64,000 nucleotides of DNA from Hyphodiscus hymeniophilus (GCA_016508695.1 VNKQ01000008.1:1902306-1966305); one strand, 5' to 3'. Shown: positions 1 through 12,280, numbered from the stretch's first letter. A program made the numbers and translations. The notes: generated by a model from the sequence alone, not told the origin.

Positions 1-1197
1 CACTGATCGCGAATCTCCACAGGGTCTTGCGTCTGCGCTGCTAGTCCGTTGAGGAAAATGTACTTCTCCTTCTCCCCAGTCTCAAGCGACTTCTCTTTCT
101 TCTCCTGATCAAGAGCCTTCCTTACATAGCGGTTGATATAATTATGGCAGATTTTACAGGTTTCGGTAAAATCCTTGGTCAAGCCGAGAGAATAAAAATC
201 GTTGAGTCGGAAAGCCCTCGAGATGAGGTCTTGGGACTTTTCGAAAGCGTTCACGAACGCTGTATCTTCCTCCGAGCCGCTCCGTCCTGGCAGGGCGCTC
301 AATTGAGAATATGTGCTCTCACCGAAGAGAAATTCGCTCGCAGAGTCCATCGTCAGGCGGAAGTTGAGGGGCTGTATGTCGGTCGTCTCCGTCCAGCCGT
401 CGGACTTGGTTGGCAGGGCTAGCATCATGTTCTGCAGGTGACGCTCCTCCAGATCTAGATCGCTGACTTGGTCTCGGGAGAATTGTGGTCGGAGTAGTGC
501 CCGCGAATGTTCCCATGCCTTTCCATCTGCGGAGAAAATTCCAAGTCCTAGTCTTTGAGAAATTAGCCTTTGCGCCGCCTGTGAGGAAGGACGGGCTGAT
601 GAGAAGAGACCGAGAAGAGTCGAGTCGACTTACAATGGGGAGAAGGTGCCGAAACGGACCGGTCCCAGCTCGAAGTCTTTGAATTGAGTGGCAAGCAAGG
701 CTTGGATGTTTTTTGGGTCGCAGGTGAAAAAGAGCCAGTTTCTCGCGATATGTGTCTGGAACGTGGTTGCTCTGAAGCCCTCCTGCTTCGACACCGTCTC
801 GAGTCGCTCCATGACATGATGGGGAAGCTTGCCGATATTATTGCGCTTTATGATTTTGACGAGGTTGTAGATACCGAGGGGATCTACATCTGTTATGTTT
901 ATCAGTATGCGTATTCGGGACCCGTTTTGGAAAAAGGTCAGGCATTGAGATCGCGTTTATCATGCATAGCAGTAACCGTGAGAGAGCTTGGCTTTTCATG
1001 AAAAGGCATTGTGAAAGAACCACGAATGAAATTCCGATATGAGAATAAAGCTTACCTGGGTAGACAGGCGCGGGTTTACAGCCCAGACTCTTTGCGAGCT
1101 TGTCCTGGTTGTACTTGGTCGATACAATGGTAACGATCTTATACAGGACGAACGCAACAATGGGTATAGCAGCCAACGAGACAATAGAGGAGGGCAT
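1..1197 (-). CDS. Cytochrome P450, CYP52-type (partial, 5' part)
   Basis: N-terminal part of a CYP52-like P450, a family that omega-hydroxylates n-alkanes and fatty acids at the ER membrane. The start codon is at 1197-1195. Three exons fit: 1056-1197, 634-883 and 1-552, with introns 884-1055 (GTAAGC) and 553-633 (GTAAGT, branch GCTAAT). The first exon encodes a hydrophobic anchor (SIVSLAAIPIVAFVLYK). Exons 2 and 3 carry the CYP52 hallmarks NIQALLATQFKDFELGP, ADGKAWEHSRALLRPQF and FRLTMDSASEFLFGES. About 314 of roughly 520 residues are present; the I-helix and haem cysteine lie beyond the left edge. The family call is firm from these motifs; the substrate is inference. Confidence 0.9.
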
Positions 1198-3492
1198 GGT
1201 GTTTTGGATAGGATAGTTATCTTTGTCAGAAGTAGGAGGTAAATGAGAAGATGGGGAAGATAGAAAGATGAAGGAGGGGGCCGAGGTGTTTATGTAAGAG
1301 GGGAAGAGGAAAGGGACATTTCTCATAAAGGATGGAAATAATGTAATGGACCCTGCAACATGCACCAGGAAGGTAAGAACTAAGAGAGTAGAACGTCAGC
1401 TATGGCTGCGAACAGGACGACGAAAACCAATGGGAGGCGGCAGATTGATGCGGGGATGTTCGTTTGGGAGCTTACATAAGGCATAAAGGGGGGTAAGCGG
1501 GAAGCGAGCTCGGGCCCGGGGAAACACTGGCCCGTTTATTAAGGCTCGCAACCAATTCAAACCCGTCACAACTGTTCTATCTTACGATTACAATACCAAT
1601 ATACACTATATAGAAAATCTAAATTGGGAGTCCTATTAAGGAGAGCCTATTAAGTAGCCTTTCTATATATTATTTTCTTATTAGTTGACTTTATCTAAAG
1701 GGTTTCTTATTATAAAAGCTTTCGGCGTAAATAAAAAAGGGCCAGTTTTCCCCCGACCCCCTAGGCGAGGTGGTAAGTGTAAGATAGCCGAGATAGGCTA
1801 TGGTGGCTACTCTAGGCAAGTAAACAGTACTTTACTAATAATAAATAGATGGTTTTACGAAGCACCTACCTTAGGCAGCCTGCCCTCGCTTGTCGCATCT
1901 GACGCGAATCAGGGCGTGCTGGTTGTCTGCTGTCGAAGTTCAGAATTCTCATTACTCGAGTTGACTGAGTAAGAAATTGGAATGAATAATATGGTGCCAT
2001 AGGATCAGCTAAAGAGGCTCTACTCACATTCGAAGTCTTCGCTTCATATTTCTTGCGCTATTTTGCGAGTCCACCATCCGAATCTACCTCTTGGTCTACA
2101 GATCGTGCTTGTCATTGTCTCTTGCCCTGGTGTCTGGCAATAGGCCTTCAAGGGATGTGATTCCAAAAGGGCGGGGCTAGACGCAGGTGAGGGGACAAGA
2201 CAGCAGATTAGAAAGAACTATGAAAGAACTGGTAAAGCATCAGCCCCATGGAACAAGCATACATGAAGGTCGTTTAATCCAGAACGTGTATTAAAGAGTT
2301 AGAAAAGGAATCCATGTTCTAGTAAAGGTCACGTGTCTACTATGAGCCACTCAGACTTGCCTCCACTACAATAATACTTGTCCTTGTACCTATTTGCAGC
2401 CTCGTTAGACTCATGGATCGCAGCCTCCTACACTTTAAACCAATAGGGGACCGTATCATGTGTTGTACTGATAGTATATCCCTTATCATTATACCAGAGA
2501 TACTCAGCTCTAAGGGTGGATAATTGCTCCCGGTATTTACCTTACTGACGCCTGTTTGGTGACAATAACGAATGAAAGAGACCTACACTACTACACTCGA
2601 CTAGAAGCTAGTATAGTAGCAGAAGAGTATCTGAGTATGTTGCCCTCGTCGACTTTCTGTCACTCTACTTTTTCTTGGGCGACCCATATGCTGTGTATCT
2701 AGAGAGAGAGACGCTGTTCTCGATACAATATCTACAACACAGTATTTCGTCAGGATTCTCTGTACCAACCCTTCCACTCTCCTCCAAAGTGGTATCAAAG
2801 AAAACTCCCTACGCCTAAAGTACCTTTACACAAACGAAGCTTCATCTGGCCTCTGTCACTTGGAATACCCCCCATCGACCAAGTTCGATCTAAGTAGGTA
2901 TCTTTGAAGATCAACCTATCTAACTTGCAGGAAACGCCGAGTTGATCATCAAACAAATGATTCGCCAACCCCTTTCAAGTCGCCGGCAGTGGCAGAGAAA
3001 CGCATGGCTTCATCCAATGTGGTTGGTCAATGCCCCTTTTGACCCCTGAAATTAGCTCCAACCTAGTAAGCTTCATCTCGACAAACACCAGAATGTAACT
3101 CTAAATCACATCTCCTCTCCTCTCCTTCCACCGCCTTTCTCATTTTACATTGTACTCGGAATCCTTCTCCCCCGCCTTCTTTTGCTGTCTGATATCGTGT
3201 TCAGCAGCTGCCATTCTTTAATCTGAAGCTTCAAAATCGCTTTCTTTCATTGTAGCGTGCATTCCGCTCATTCCTCCCTCCCATTCGTGAAACGACCCCC
3301 GTGCACGTTTGGGAAGAACTTCGACCCGTTCGACTGGCTCGACTCTCTGAAACTTCGAAAGGGCTCGGCATTTGACCTGCCAACCCGTTGTGAGCGGTCT
3401 CCATTCTTTTGGCGCCGACTCGATTGCACAGATCCGACCCGAGTGACTGGGAAGGTGCACAGTGTTGAATAATCTGCCACTCGACTCCCGGC
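1198..3492. other. Intergenic region with an AT-rich islet
   Basis: No supported gene. Bases 1560-1860 are AT-rich with repeated CTATTAAG/CTTATTA words, looking like an old RIP-mutated fragment. The rest includes the P450 promoter on the left and a pyrimidine-rich 5' leader of the TBC gene near 3100-3190. Open frames here are short and have no recognisable family. Confidence 0.5.
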
Positions 3493-6400
3493 ATGGATTC
3501 AACACAGCATAATTCCTCGGTCGAGTCCACAATGGATGATCCACCGATGACCCACGATTCAATGGTGACTGTGCGGTTGTCGGAAATACCTTCTCTCACG
3601 GTTGATACGAATGTCTTCGCACATCGAAACCAGGATACGCCAGAACATACAAAAGGGCATGAGGCGTCTGGAACAACGCAGGACGAGGGAAACACACAAG
3701 AAGAATCGCCAAGGATAACCATGATGGATCCCAACGGGAATGAGGTCACTAGTCCTAGCAGCTCGGAATCTGCAGCATCTAGAGATCCCGAATCGAGGAG
3801 GGGAAGTGATACTTCCGAGGAGTCTTCCGAGGGAGTCAACTGGGAAGAGCTGGAGAAGACAGAGGAGCAAGAGCCTCGGGATGAGGCATCTGATGATGTG
3901 AGTAGAACTGGCCATTGTGTACGCTGATCAATTGCTAAAAGATAAGTCTACTGCATTGCTACTCGCAAGGCTAGAGCAGGAGAATAACCTGCTAGCCACG
4001 AATCCCAAGTCCGGCATCACCAAAGCCCAAACCGCCAATCCACGAGCAAGAACCAAGTCACGACCTCCATCTATTCAACACCTAAAGAGACTCGTTAATG
4101 GTCCTACTCCCTCTGCCCTCCGCTATTCCATGATACCGGCTCCGCCGATGACCGATCTTGAGTTTTACGCTGCTTTAGTACAGGATTACACAAGAACGGC
4201 ACAAGTTTTACCTACACTGCTCTCAAAGAAAATCAGGAGCGGTATACCGCCGCCTCTGCGTGGGGTTGTATGGCAGAGCATGTCAGGAGCAAGAGATCGA
4301 CTGCTGGAGGATCAATTTGACAGATTATGCAACGAGTCGAGTCCTTATGAAGGCATCATAGGGAAGGATCTTGGGAGAAGCTTCCCTGGCGTCGAGATGT
4401 TTCGGGATCCCGAAGGAGATGGCCAGCGCATGCTTGGCAGAGTACTGAAATGCTTCAGTTTGTACGATCAAAAGATTGGGTATTGTCAAGGGCTGGGCTT
4501 CCTTGTTGGGCCTCTGCTGATGCATATGGGCGACAAGCAAGCATTCTGCGTTCTCGTTCGGTACGTTTTTGGAAATGCTATTGGTTTTTGCTGACTTGAA
4601 AATAGACTCATGGAGCATTATGATCTTCGAAGTTGTTTCCTCCCAGACCTGTCCGGTCTACATGTCCGAATACATCAATTCCGTGAACTACTCAAACAAC
4701 ATCTACCGACCCTTTCAAACCATCTCGATATTTTGCAGATCGAGCCCGCATACGTCTCGCAATGGTTCCTGTCCTTCTTCGCTGTTACATGTCCGTTGCC
4801 GATGCTTTTTCGCATTTACGATGTGATCTTTGCCGAAGGGGCTTCTGAAACAATCATGCGGGTTGCTTTGTCATTGATGAGAAAGAATGAAGAAAAGATC
4901 ATGGCATGCACCGAGTTTGAGGATGTTATGCAACTGCTCTTATCGAGAGGTCTCTGGGACTGCTACCACTACAACGCGGATGATTTCGTGAACGACTTTG
5001 TCAGTCTTACTGGAGTTGTGACACACGAAAGTTTGCAGGCGTTGGAACAAAGCTACAAGATCTCGCAAGTCGTAGATGCTGCAGCAACATCTGAAACTGT
5101 TGGGTCAGCAGCAACACGATTCTTGGGTCGATTGTGGGCGGGGTCGAACTCTTCAACGAAGTCCATGAGCCTCAGCCCTGGTCTTGCCGCGCCGTCACGA
5201 CCTGTCAGCTTTTTGCGAAGGTCGACCTCAAAACAGAGCATCGCTTCGACCATGAATTCTGTAGAAGGTGGTGGATCGGATAGCATATTGAGCTCGACGA
5301 CGGAAGCGACCACTATTTCCAGGGATTCTTCGAATACAGATGGCTCATCGATCCGAGGGCAGTCGGTTGTCATCCCGACAACGAGTAAAACGAAATCAAA
5401 TAAGGACAAAAACCTGCATGGGCAAATCGAGGATTTACTTACAGCTCTGAGCGAGATGCAAAGAGACCATGCAATCCTGGCAACGCAGTTGCAGAAGGAA
5501 AGAGAAGAGCGTGAGGAGGATCGCCACGCTGTGAGGTCATTACTGGACGGATTGAGGAAAAAGACCAGCTCAGAGACTGTGAACACTTCTGACAGCGAAT
5601 CAAGTCTTGAGACCGTAAAACCAATCGATCCGAGTGCAAATACAGACCTAGACGAAGAGGAAGAGGCCTCGGATCAAGAAGCCGCTAACTCTGAACCAAT
5701 TTTGATCGATGATCAGGAAGTTGGCTCACTAGCTCCACCCATTACTGCAGATGATCTTTCTCGCCTGTTGGATGTTGTGGAAGAGCGATTCGCCCCAGTC
5801 AACGACCGGAGATCTTCAATGCTGCAGACGAAATCTCAACTGCGAGACGACCTCGCTCGCTCGAAGGAGCAACTCATAATCGAAGTCTCTAGGGGCCAGG
5901 AATTTAGCAGACAGCTCTCCGAGCAGAAACAAGAAATCAACAACCTGAGAGATGAAGTGAAGGATGGCCACTTACATATCAGAAACGCTCACACCGAGAA
6001 ACAACGACTCGAAAAGCAGATCCACGACTTGCGAGCAAGGAAGAGCATTGCCACGACACCAGACGGAAGCAAAGACAACGAAAGCGAGTGGCCTTCTCAC
6101 CGATCAAGCCACGGCGGACTACGAGAATTGAAGCTAGGTCGCGCAAATTCGAATCGTTCTCAAGCTCCTACATTCAACAAACGAACTTCCAGTCTCAACA
6201 CTGCGGCGATCGCTGCGCGAGAAAGCGAGACCCCGACTACCATGTCGACAACCCCGGAAATGAAGTCTGATCCGGATGTCGATGCCCTTGTCTTGGAACT
6301 TGTGCAAGCGAAGACCGCCGAAGCAGTAGCCAAACAAGAAGCCGAGGAAGCCAAAGCCAAACTGGAGAGCCTGAGGAAGATGCTTGGGATGGCGGCTGGA

Positions 6401-6592
6401 GATTCTCCGGGCCTGGGTCATAGACCTAGTCCTTCGCAGCCGATGATCGAGAGGAGTGCCACCATGGCAGGCCATATTGGGAAGCCGACTCCGAGAGTCG
6501 AGGTCCAGACTCCGGTCAGTGCTGCCACGAGTGGGTTCTGGGGTGGATGGGGGAAGAGAACTGTTAGTACTGAGAAAGTGCCAGGGAGCTGA
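3493..6592 (+). CDS. TBC-domain Rab GTPase-activating protein (Gyp5-like)
   Basis: Predicted 1001-residue RabGAP that would accelerate GTP hydrolysis by a Rab/Ypt GTPase in vesicle traffic. Exons are 3493-3897, 3947-4560 and 4606-6592; introns are 49 nt (GTGAGT) and 45 nt (GTACGT), and the phases match. The first 135 residues are acidic and low complexity. The TBC domain starts near residue 230 with RSGIPPPLRGVVWQ; the catalytic arginine finger is in GKDLGRSFPG (Arg about 279) and the glutamine finger in YCQGLGFL (Gln about 316). The C-terminal half holds Ser/Thr-rich linkers and coiled coils (around HAILATQLQKEREEREEDR and the LRDDLARSKEQ region), ending in a GFWGGWGKR tail. This domain order resembles Gyp5/Gyl1-type proteins; the target Rab is inference. 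Confidence 0.93.
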
Positions 6593-7169
6593 TAGAGGCG
6601 AGATATGTCAGTGTGCTTAATTGCTGGGTTTGGAGTAGCGGAGTTCAAGAGCGTACTTAAATACCCAAGATCGTGACTATGTACATGTACCTTAGATGGG
6701 AGGCTTAAGAGTGGCATTCCGGTCCAAAGCGTGCCTTTTGAACATAATTGTGCCGTCTTTCTATGAACGTGAGACCATCCATGATAAATGTGTATCGATG
6801 CATTCACGGTGCTCTCTCTTCCATGTATCCGCCAATCTGGAGCTCAATTGAGTCTGAAGCCGACAAAAGCTTACATCACGCTACTAACCTAACGATCCAC
6901 TTCCGAGGCTGACAGACTAACATAGCTTCTCCTCTTCTTGAATCGATATTATATAGAATTTGTTGTTGGGCAGGAAAGTAAATAAATACAATAAACGTTG
7001 GTTGCCCCGCACTTTCCTTCAACTGAATGGTCACGTCATGAAACGATGATCAGCCACCAACTCGCAGCAGCTCCCACCCCCCCCCCCCATCTATGATTGA
7101 TATTAATCTCAACATCGCCAAAACTCCACATCACCAGCTGTAAAAATATACAATAAAACTCAACTCGCA
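6593..7169. other. Intergenic: TBC 3' end to AKR promoter, with C12 run
   Basis: Holds the 3' region of the TBC gene and the promoter of the downstream reductase. A 12-base C homopolymer lies at 7077-7088. Otherwise no gene or clear regulatory repeat is seen. Confidence 0.5.
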
Positions 7170-8298
7170 ATGAGAGTTTTCTCTATATTCTCAATTGCAC
7201 TTGCTGCCACGCCCGTACTCTCTTCCTCTCCCGGATCACAGCAGCCAATTCTCGCTCCCGCGTCAACCCTCTCCCAGCCCTCCATCGGCTTCGGGACATG
7301 GCGTCTCACCAATTCCCAGGACAACACGACCGAGTCCGTCTCCTTCGCGATTCAGACCGGCTATCGCCAGATTGACTGTGCAGCCGTCTACGGGAACGAG
7401 AAGGCCGTGGGCAAGGGCATTGCCGATGGGTTGAAAAAGGCCAATATCACGAGGGAGCAGATCTGGGTGACTTCGAAGCTTTGGAATGATCAGTAAGAAA
7501 GCATATATGCTTGTTTTAGTTTTTAAAGACCACGATTGACCGAGTCTGTAGTCATGAAGACCCCGCGCTCGTGGAGGAGGCGCTGAAGCAAACGCTCGAA
7601 GATCTTGGTCTGGACTATCTTGATCTCTATCTCATGCACTGGCCCGTGGGCAGCGAGGGAGGAGCCAAGAATCACCTGGATTACGTGGAGGTGGACTCCC
7701 CTCCTTTGAAACCCATCCCATTTGAAAACCCAATCCCGTGTATTGACTCCCATACTGACGAGTTCTCCCAGACATGGCGATCCATGATCGCCCTCCCGCA
7801 AGAAAAGGTCCTGCACGTGGGCATCTCCAACTTCTCGCCTCACCAGCTCCGCAAGATCATCGGTGCGACCGGCGTCAAGCCCTTCGCCCACCAGATGGAG
7901 GTGCACCCCTATCTCCAGCAGACGGCCTGGCTCGCCACGCACCAGGCGCTCGGTATCGCCGTGACGGCGTACTCGCCGCTTGGGAACGCGAACCCCATCT
8001 ACGGCGACAAGGGCCCCCGCCGCTGCTGAAGAACGACTTGTTCGTGCGGATCGCCGAGAGGAGGAACTGCTCCACCGCGCAGGTGTCGCTGGCGTGGGGC
8101 TTCGGCCGGGGCAGCAGCGTCATTCCGAAGTCGTCGCACGAGGAGTATATCGTGCAGAACCTGGGCGCGCTGGACTGTGGGCTGAAGGCGGAGGATCTGG
8201 CGGAGATCAAGCTGATGCAGAAGGATTACGTGAAGAGGTATAATGATCCGAGCGAGGGCTGGGGGATCAAGCTGTTTGAGGGGCTCGAGGATGCTTGA
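7170..8298 (+). CDS. Aldo/keto reductase with N-terminal signal peptide; frameshifted
   Basis: NADPH-dependent aldo/keto reductase (TIM barrel). Exon 1 is 7170-7492 and exon 2 starts at 7552 (59-nt intron, GTAAGA). The tetrad is visible: Asp and Tyr in IDCAAVYGNE, Lys in TSKLWND and His in LYLMHWP; the cofactor region is near SSVIPKSSHEEY. Unusually for this cytosolic family the protein begins with MRVFSIFSIALAATPVLSS, a good signal peptide. The reading frame breaks at the C5 run 8014-8018, giving a stop at 8027; one extra C would join it to the frame that runs to 8298 with intact family sequence (AERRNCSTAQVSLAWGFG). So this is either a sequence error or a very recent null allele. The 3' half (7780-8290) is distinctly GC-rich. 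Substrate unknown. Confidence 0.8.
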
Positions 8299-8695
8299 CT
8301 TACTTTTCATTCGTGATGAGCATTTGTTCATCTTGTTGCTAGCCGAAGCGCGCAGGGCGATGTGATGGATGGGCAGCAGGACGTAAATCTGGACAAACGA
8401 TCAATTTTTTTTGTCATGTGGGCTATAAAACTCCATTGCGGTACCATGGCCGCTAACCTCCCATGCACCAGATGCAAATTCTATGCTTTTCGTGATGGGT
8501 CTTCTGCCCTTCTGCTCCCGTCACGCCCATCCTCAATCCAATCCACTATTATACGCCACTTCCCTTACATATCTGGCTTTTAAGATTTAGAAGCTATTTC
8601 CCTTGTCATAGTTCGCCTCATTCTTCAGGCCCAGCCCATTTCTCAGATGGTTCTATCAGAATGTAAGAATTAGCGGTGCCTTTTGAACTAGAGGA
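8299..8695. other. Convergent intergenic spacer
   Basis: Lies between the 3' ends of the reductase (+) and the monooxygenase (-). No gene or repeat is seen. Confidence 0.5.
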
Positions 8696-10372
8696 CTAGA
8701 CGAAGAGGTTCTGAGCTTTTTCGGAGTCGTCTGCTCGGGTAAAGCGTAGAGACCGATATCTTGCAAGGAATCCGAAAGGAGTTTGTCCTCCTCCGACATC
8801 ACTTACCTCGGTATCAATAACACGCCTCGGAAGCGTCTGCCCGATGCCAAAGAAAACGAAGAATGCCCACTTCCATCTGAAGGGGTTGATGGCGATGCAG
8901 AACGTAAACCACCACACCAGCTCCAGGTAGGTGAAGAAGTCGAAGGCGCCCGTGGGAGCGAACTTCTTGAGGACGCGGGTCATGTCAATCCACCGTTTCA
9001 TCCAAAATGAGCGGGGCCGCGTCAGAGGATCCGAGAGGAACATAAGTAGGATTCGTGTGTAGATTCCGATGTGCCAGTTTCCGACCGAACCGATCGCATT
9101 GACATACTGCCACCTGATTAGCATCTACAATCTAGAAGTGTGGAATTGGGGTACGCACAGTACAATTGTTGCAGCAAACGCTGACGTGCTCAGGAGGAAA
9201 GGTTTGGAGGTACCAGTTAGGTGGGCTGTACGGATCGCCGAAGCTGTCATCGGGTAAGAAATCTAGAGTTGGACGCTCGAAGCCAGTGGCCATAACAGCG
9301 ATGTCGCCCTTGATGAGCATTGACTTTCCTGGTCCGCCCTTTGGAACGCCCTTGCCCCTCAGATTGAACTTGACCCCCTCCTCGGTGAAGCCGCGAATAT
9401 CACCGCGTAGCCACTCAGCTTGACCAGAGCGGATCTTGTCCATCACATCCGAGTTCACCATAGGAGTTTCCGTGAAAAGCCCCCTCTCCGTAGGTGCGAG
9501 ATCTTGCAAATCGCGGTAGAAGAACTTTCGAAGCAACATCTCAGGGATCCAAGAGAAGATTGTCTCGCCACCCCATACGTTGAGCGATAGAAGGACGTCA
9601 ATCACTGGGTTCCGCGGGATGATCCATTTGTCTGAGCGTGCGAGGATGTAGGTCTTGGCAGCTTCTTCGTGAGCAGCAAACTCGAGAGCTTCGACTGCAC
9701 TTGCGCCTCCACCTATGATAATCATTGTCTTACCCTTGGCCTGCTTTCCGGTCAAGGCGGATGAATGGTAGATCTCGCCCTTGAACTTGTCCATGCCTGG
9801 CATGCTGGGCATTTTGATGTCGCCGCAAGTCCCGACAGCTGCAATTATGCCCTCGAACCGGCCATTGGAGGGATCGTTGATAATCCAACGACCCTTATCG
9901 TCTTGGTAGACCTTCTCAACCTTTGTATCAAACGTCGTCTTGTTCTCGAGGCCGTACTTCTTCCATAGCTCGGTGATCTGTGAGACGATCTGCTGTCGAT
10001 TGGGGTAGCCGCCGCTCCACCGAACAGAGGGATGGAAACGATACATGATTGAGTGGATCTGAAGACCAGACGTGTTGTTTACTCTCTGCGGTACATCGTC
10101 AGTACCAATTGACCATAGGGGGATGGTTGACTTACACTCCAGATTCCTCCCAGCTGCTCTCGCGGACCGGCCTCGAATATTCGCACATCGAACCCATGTC
10201 CCACACAATGCGAGGCAGCAGATACTCCTGTCAAGCCCGCTCCAATGATAGCAATCTTTGGTCCTCCAAGTTCCACTCCTGGCTGCGGAGGATTTGGGGA
10301 CAGAAGCTTATCCAGGAACCATTGAACGAGTTGGTAAAGGAAAACGATAGGATGGAGAATTGGATTCTCCAT
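8696..10372 (-). CDS. Flavin-containing monooxygenase (FMO/BVMO-like)
   Basis: FAD- and NADPH-dependent monooxygenase, about 524 residues. Exons are 10136-10372, 9159-10085 and 8696-9106; both introns are phase 0 (GTAAGT and GTGCGT donors). The start at 10372 opens with MENPILHPIVFLYQLVQWFL, likely a membrane-associated helix. The FAD-binding motif is IAIIGAGLTGVSAA (residues about 41-54), the NADPH motif is MIIIGGGASAVEALE, and FKGEIYHSSAL matches the FMO FxGxxxHxxx signature; ATGFERP follows further on. The C-terminus has aromatic hydrophobic stretches (LELVWWFTFCIAI, WAFFVFFGIG) that may contact the membrane. The frame is open about 50 codons upstream of this ATG, but that DNA is CT-rich 5' leader. 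Substrate not predictable. Confidence 0.88.
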
Positions 10373-10680
10373 ATTGATCCGTTTGACAACGATACTATAT
10401 GGGAAGAGGAAAAGCAATAGAAAGAAGAAGAGGAAGAGGAATGAATATACTTTTTGATTTTGGCATCCGAAGCTTGTGAAGCAGCTTGGATGTTCGGAGT
10501 TTGACGGCGTTTCATTTTCTACCATGACGTACGAAAGTTACTGCGGTTTTGCATGTGAAATGCCCCACCCCCTCCTCGCCTCCCTTTTACCCCTGATCGA
10601 CGGCAAACAAGCGAAGCATTGAAAGATACATTTTATTGTTGTGCTACGAGATACTGAATGTCAATCAGTGTCTGCCATGT
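10373..10680. other. Promoter-side spacer of the FMO gene
   Basis: Contains the CT-rich leader of the monooxygenase (around 10390-10445 on the minus strand) and the 3' side of the decayed locus. No further gene seen. Confidence 0.4.
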
Positions 10681-11281
10681 CTACGCATCCCAGTGCGCAT
10701 AGTAGGTAGATGTGGACTCTTGTGCTCGTACTTCCTTTCCTCCCGCCTCCTGCGGCTTCGTCCAAACATAGTGTGGCCACAGAGAAGTCATCACATGCCC
10801 GTGGTAGATAGCTCCCCAGTGTCTCTTCAATTCAAGACGGCCCACCTCCCCTGCGTCGTAATTGACAAGGGGCTCGTAGGTTGTACCATCCCGTCTTATC
10901 GCCTTCACAGTCCTCTATACCGGTAAGGGCTTGTAGCCTAGATAATTCTCATATGCACTTGGGGGTCTCTTTCCAAATTTCCGACTCTGTTCCAAACCCA
11001 TTCCGAGTGCCATTCGCCAAAGAACCCATCAGCGGTCATTTCCTTGACGTCTAAAGGAAGACGGCCAATGTTCGCCTCAATCTCGGCAATCTTTTCTTCT
11101 AAAAATGGAGGACACAGCACTTTCTCCGGCGACTCGATTCGAAGCTGTGAGTAGTGATAAGATGAACAACACTTTGCGACGAACACGACCTGAGCTGCTG
11201 GGCATCAGAGCAAAACCTGCGCAGTGGGGCATCGTCCTTCATCAAATTACGCCCAAAGTTTGCTCGCCCGAGATTTGGCAA
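10681..11281 (-). pseudogene. Decayed coding region, family not recognised
   Basis: Several minus-strand stretches read like protein but lie in different frames with stops between them: LGRANFGRNLMKDDAPLRRF (about 11210-11275), then MTADGFFGEWHSEWVWNRV (about 10970-11030), then after a break SAYENYLGYKPLP (about 10910-10955), and RLELKRHWGAIYHGHVMTSL continuing to a stop at 10681. The break at 10961-10965 falls in another five-base C run (minus strand) and an in-frame TAG lies near 10916. The pieces look like one gene with at least two lesions. I do not recognise the family; no function is proposed. Confidence 0.45.
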
Positions 11282-11396
11282 TGAGGGAAACCAATCTCAT
11301 GCTTGAGAGTGTCAGGCGGATGAAGGAAGCAACTTATGCATGAGCTCCATGGTCTTCCATCCCATATCCATATTGATCCGTTGATAACTCGGTAGA

Positions 11397-11702
11397 TCAC
11401 TGCAAGCTAGTGATCATTTCGCCAAAACTTTGCCCAATGTGTCCCTCGTTGGAGCCGAATACGCCTGCCAATCTAGACAGGATCCAATTGATGTGTGCAT
11501 CTTTTGCGAGGTCCTGGTTCTTAAGCGACAGAGCTCGCTCTTTGAATGTTTGTATAATGATGAGCGGAATACTGCGAGCCTTATTGAATCAAGTAGCATC
11601 GACTATCCCAACCCACACATCTGAGCTAACATCTGGTTTCGTGTTCGCGGTGGTCGGGTTTGTGGTCTTGAGAATACCTACGAACCCGATCATGGTCAGC
11701 GT
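11397..11702 (-). pseudogene. Coding-like fragment interrupted by one TGA
   Basis: A minus-strand frame of about 100 codons is open except for one internal TGA near 11590. It reads KPDVSSDVWVGIVDAT, stop, then KARSIPLIIIQTFKERALSL and LAGVFGSNEGHIGQSFGEM before its terminal stop. Composition and continuity look like coding sequence. It may be the 5' part of the decayed locus at 10681-11281 or an independent remnant. Family not recognised. Confidence 0.35.
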
Positions 11703-11722
11703 TCATTCTCTTCTGCATGTGC

Positions 11723-12280
11723 TTATGAGATCAAGTTCAGGGGCCGTCCCAACGCACTCTTTGTAGAAGCAGCAATCTCAACTTCCCTCCTCTTCTCAAT
11801 CGCCCGTTGTTCAGCATACACCTGTGCCTGAGCCTTCCGCTGCGCTTTCTTCGACATCAACCGCGCTGGAGTTGCCGCGGACGAAATAAGAGAAATACTC
11901 GCTGTCGGAGGAGCTTTGCGGGTGTTGACGTTCTTGGAGATTCTTCCCTCGGCCTTTCTTCGTTCTGACTTGGTAGGTTTGCGCAAGGCGCGCTGGCCGT
12001 TTGGGATGGCTACATTCGATCGCGATAGTAGGTGCTGGGAGCCTGGGATGATTCGACAGTCTGCCAGACTGTTTTGGAATTTGAGGGAGTAATTCTGTGG
12101 CTTCATTGCAGCCCCTTTCAAGAGTACAGAGAGTCTGGGTAGAGGTAGAGGTGAAGATCTTACAGATGAGTGCGTGCATAATTTTCTTTGGGGAAGGGGT
12201 GTGGCTGTAGCTCGAGATGGGGATTCTGGAATCGCTTCTGGGTCGAGGCATTCATTGCCAACAGCAAAACAACCCTGCAT
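11723..12280 (-). CDS. Hypothetical basic protein
   Basis: A single open frame of 185 codons with a Ser/Pro-rich first half and a strongly basic second half (ALRKPTKSERRKAEGRISK and LMSKKAQRKAQAQVYAEQR) that could form a charged helix. No domain is recognised. A GTAAGA word near 12160 on the minus strand could be a donor, so the true structure may be spliced. Its neighbours on both sides are decayed, so this could also be a remnant. Low certainty. Confidence 0.3.
   Translation of the reverse strand: MQGCFAVGNECLDPEAIPESPSRATATPLPQRKLCTHSSVRSSPLPLPRLSVLLKGAAMKPQNYSLKFQNSLADCRIIPGSQHLLSRSNVAIPNGQRALRKPTKSERRKAEGRISKNVNTRKAPPTASISLISSAATPARLMSKKAQRKAQAQVYAEQRAIEKRREVEIAASTKSALGRPLNLIS

Noticed and set aside
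838..1365. Longer upstream start for the P450 (175-codon frame)
   Set aside because: The added N-terminus is Ser/Pro-rich leader translation and the 3' part runs into the intron; the ATG at 1197 starts directly at the membrane anchor.
3231..3839. 202-codon minus frame opposite the TBC gene
   Set aside because: Lies antisense to exon 1 and its leader, has no family features, and the plus-strand gene explains the region.
5053..5586. 177-codon minus frame
   Set aside because: Shadow of the TBC gene's Ser-rich part.
10373..10525. Upstream extension of the FMO with a hydrophobic run
   Set aside because: The hydrophobic residues come from a CT-rich leader; family proteins start near MENPIL.
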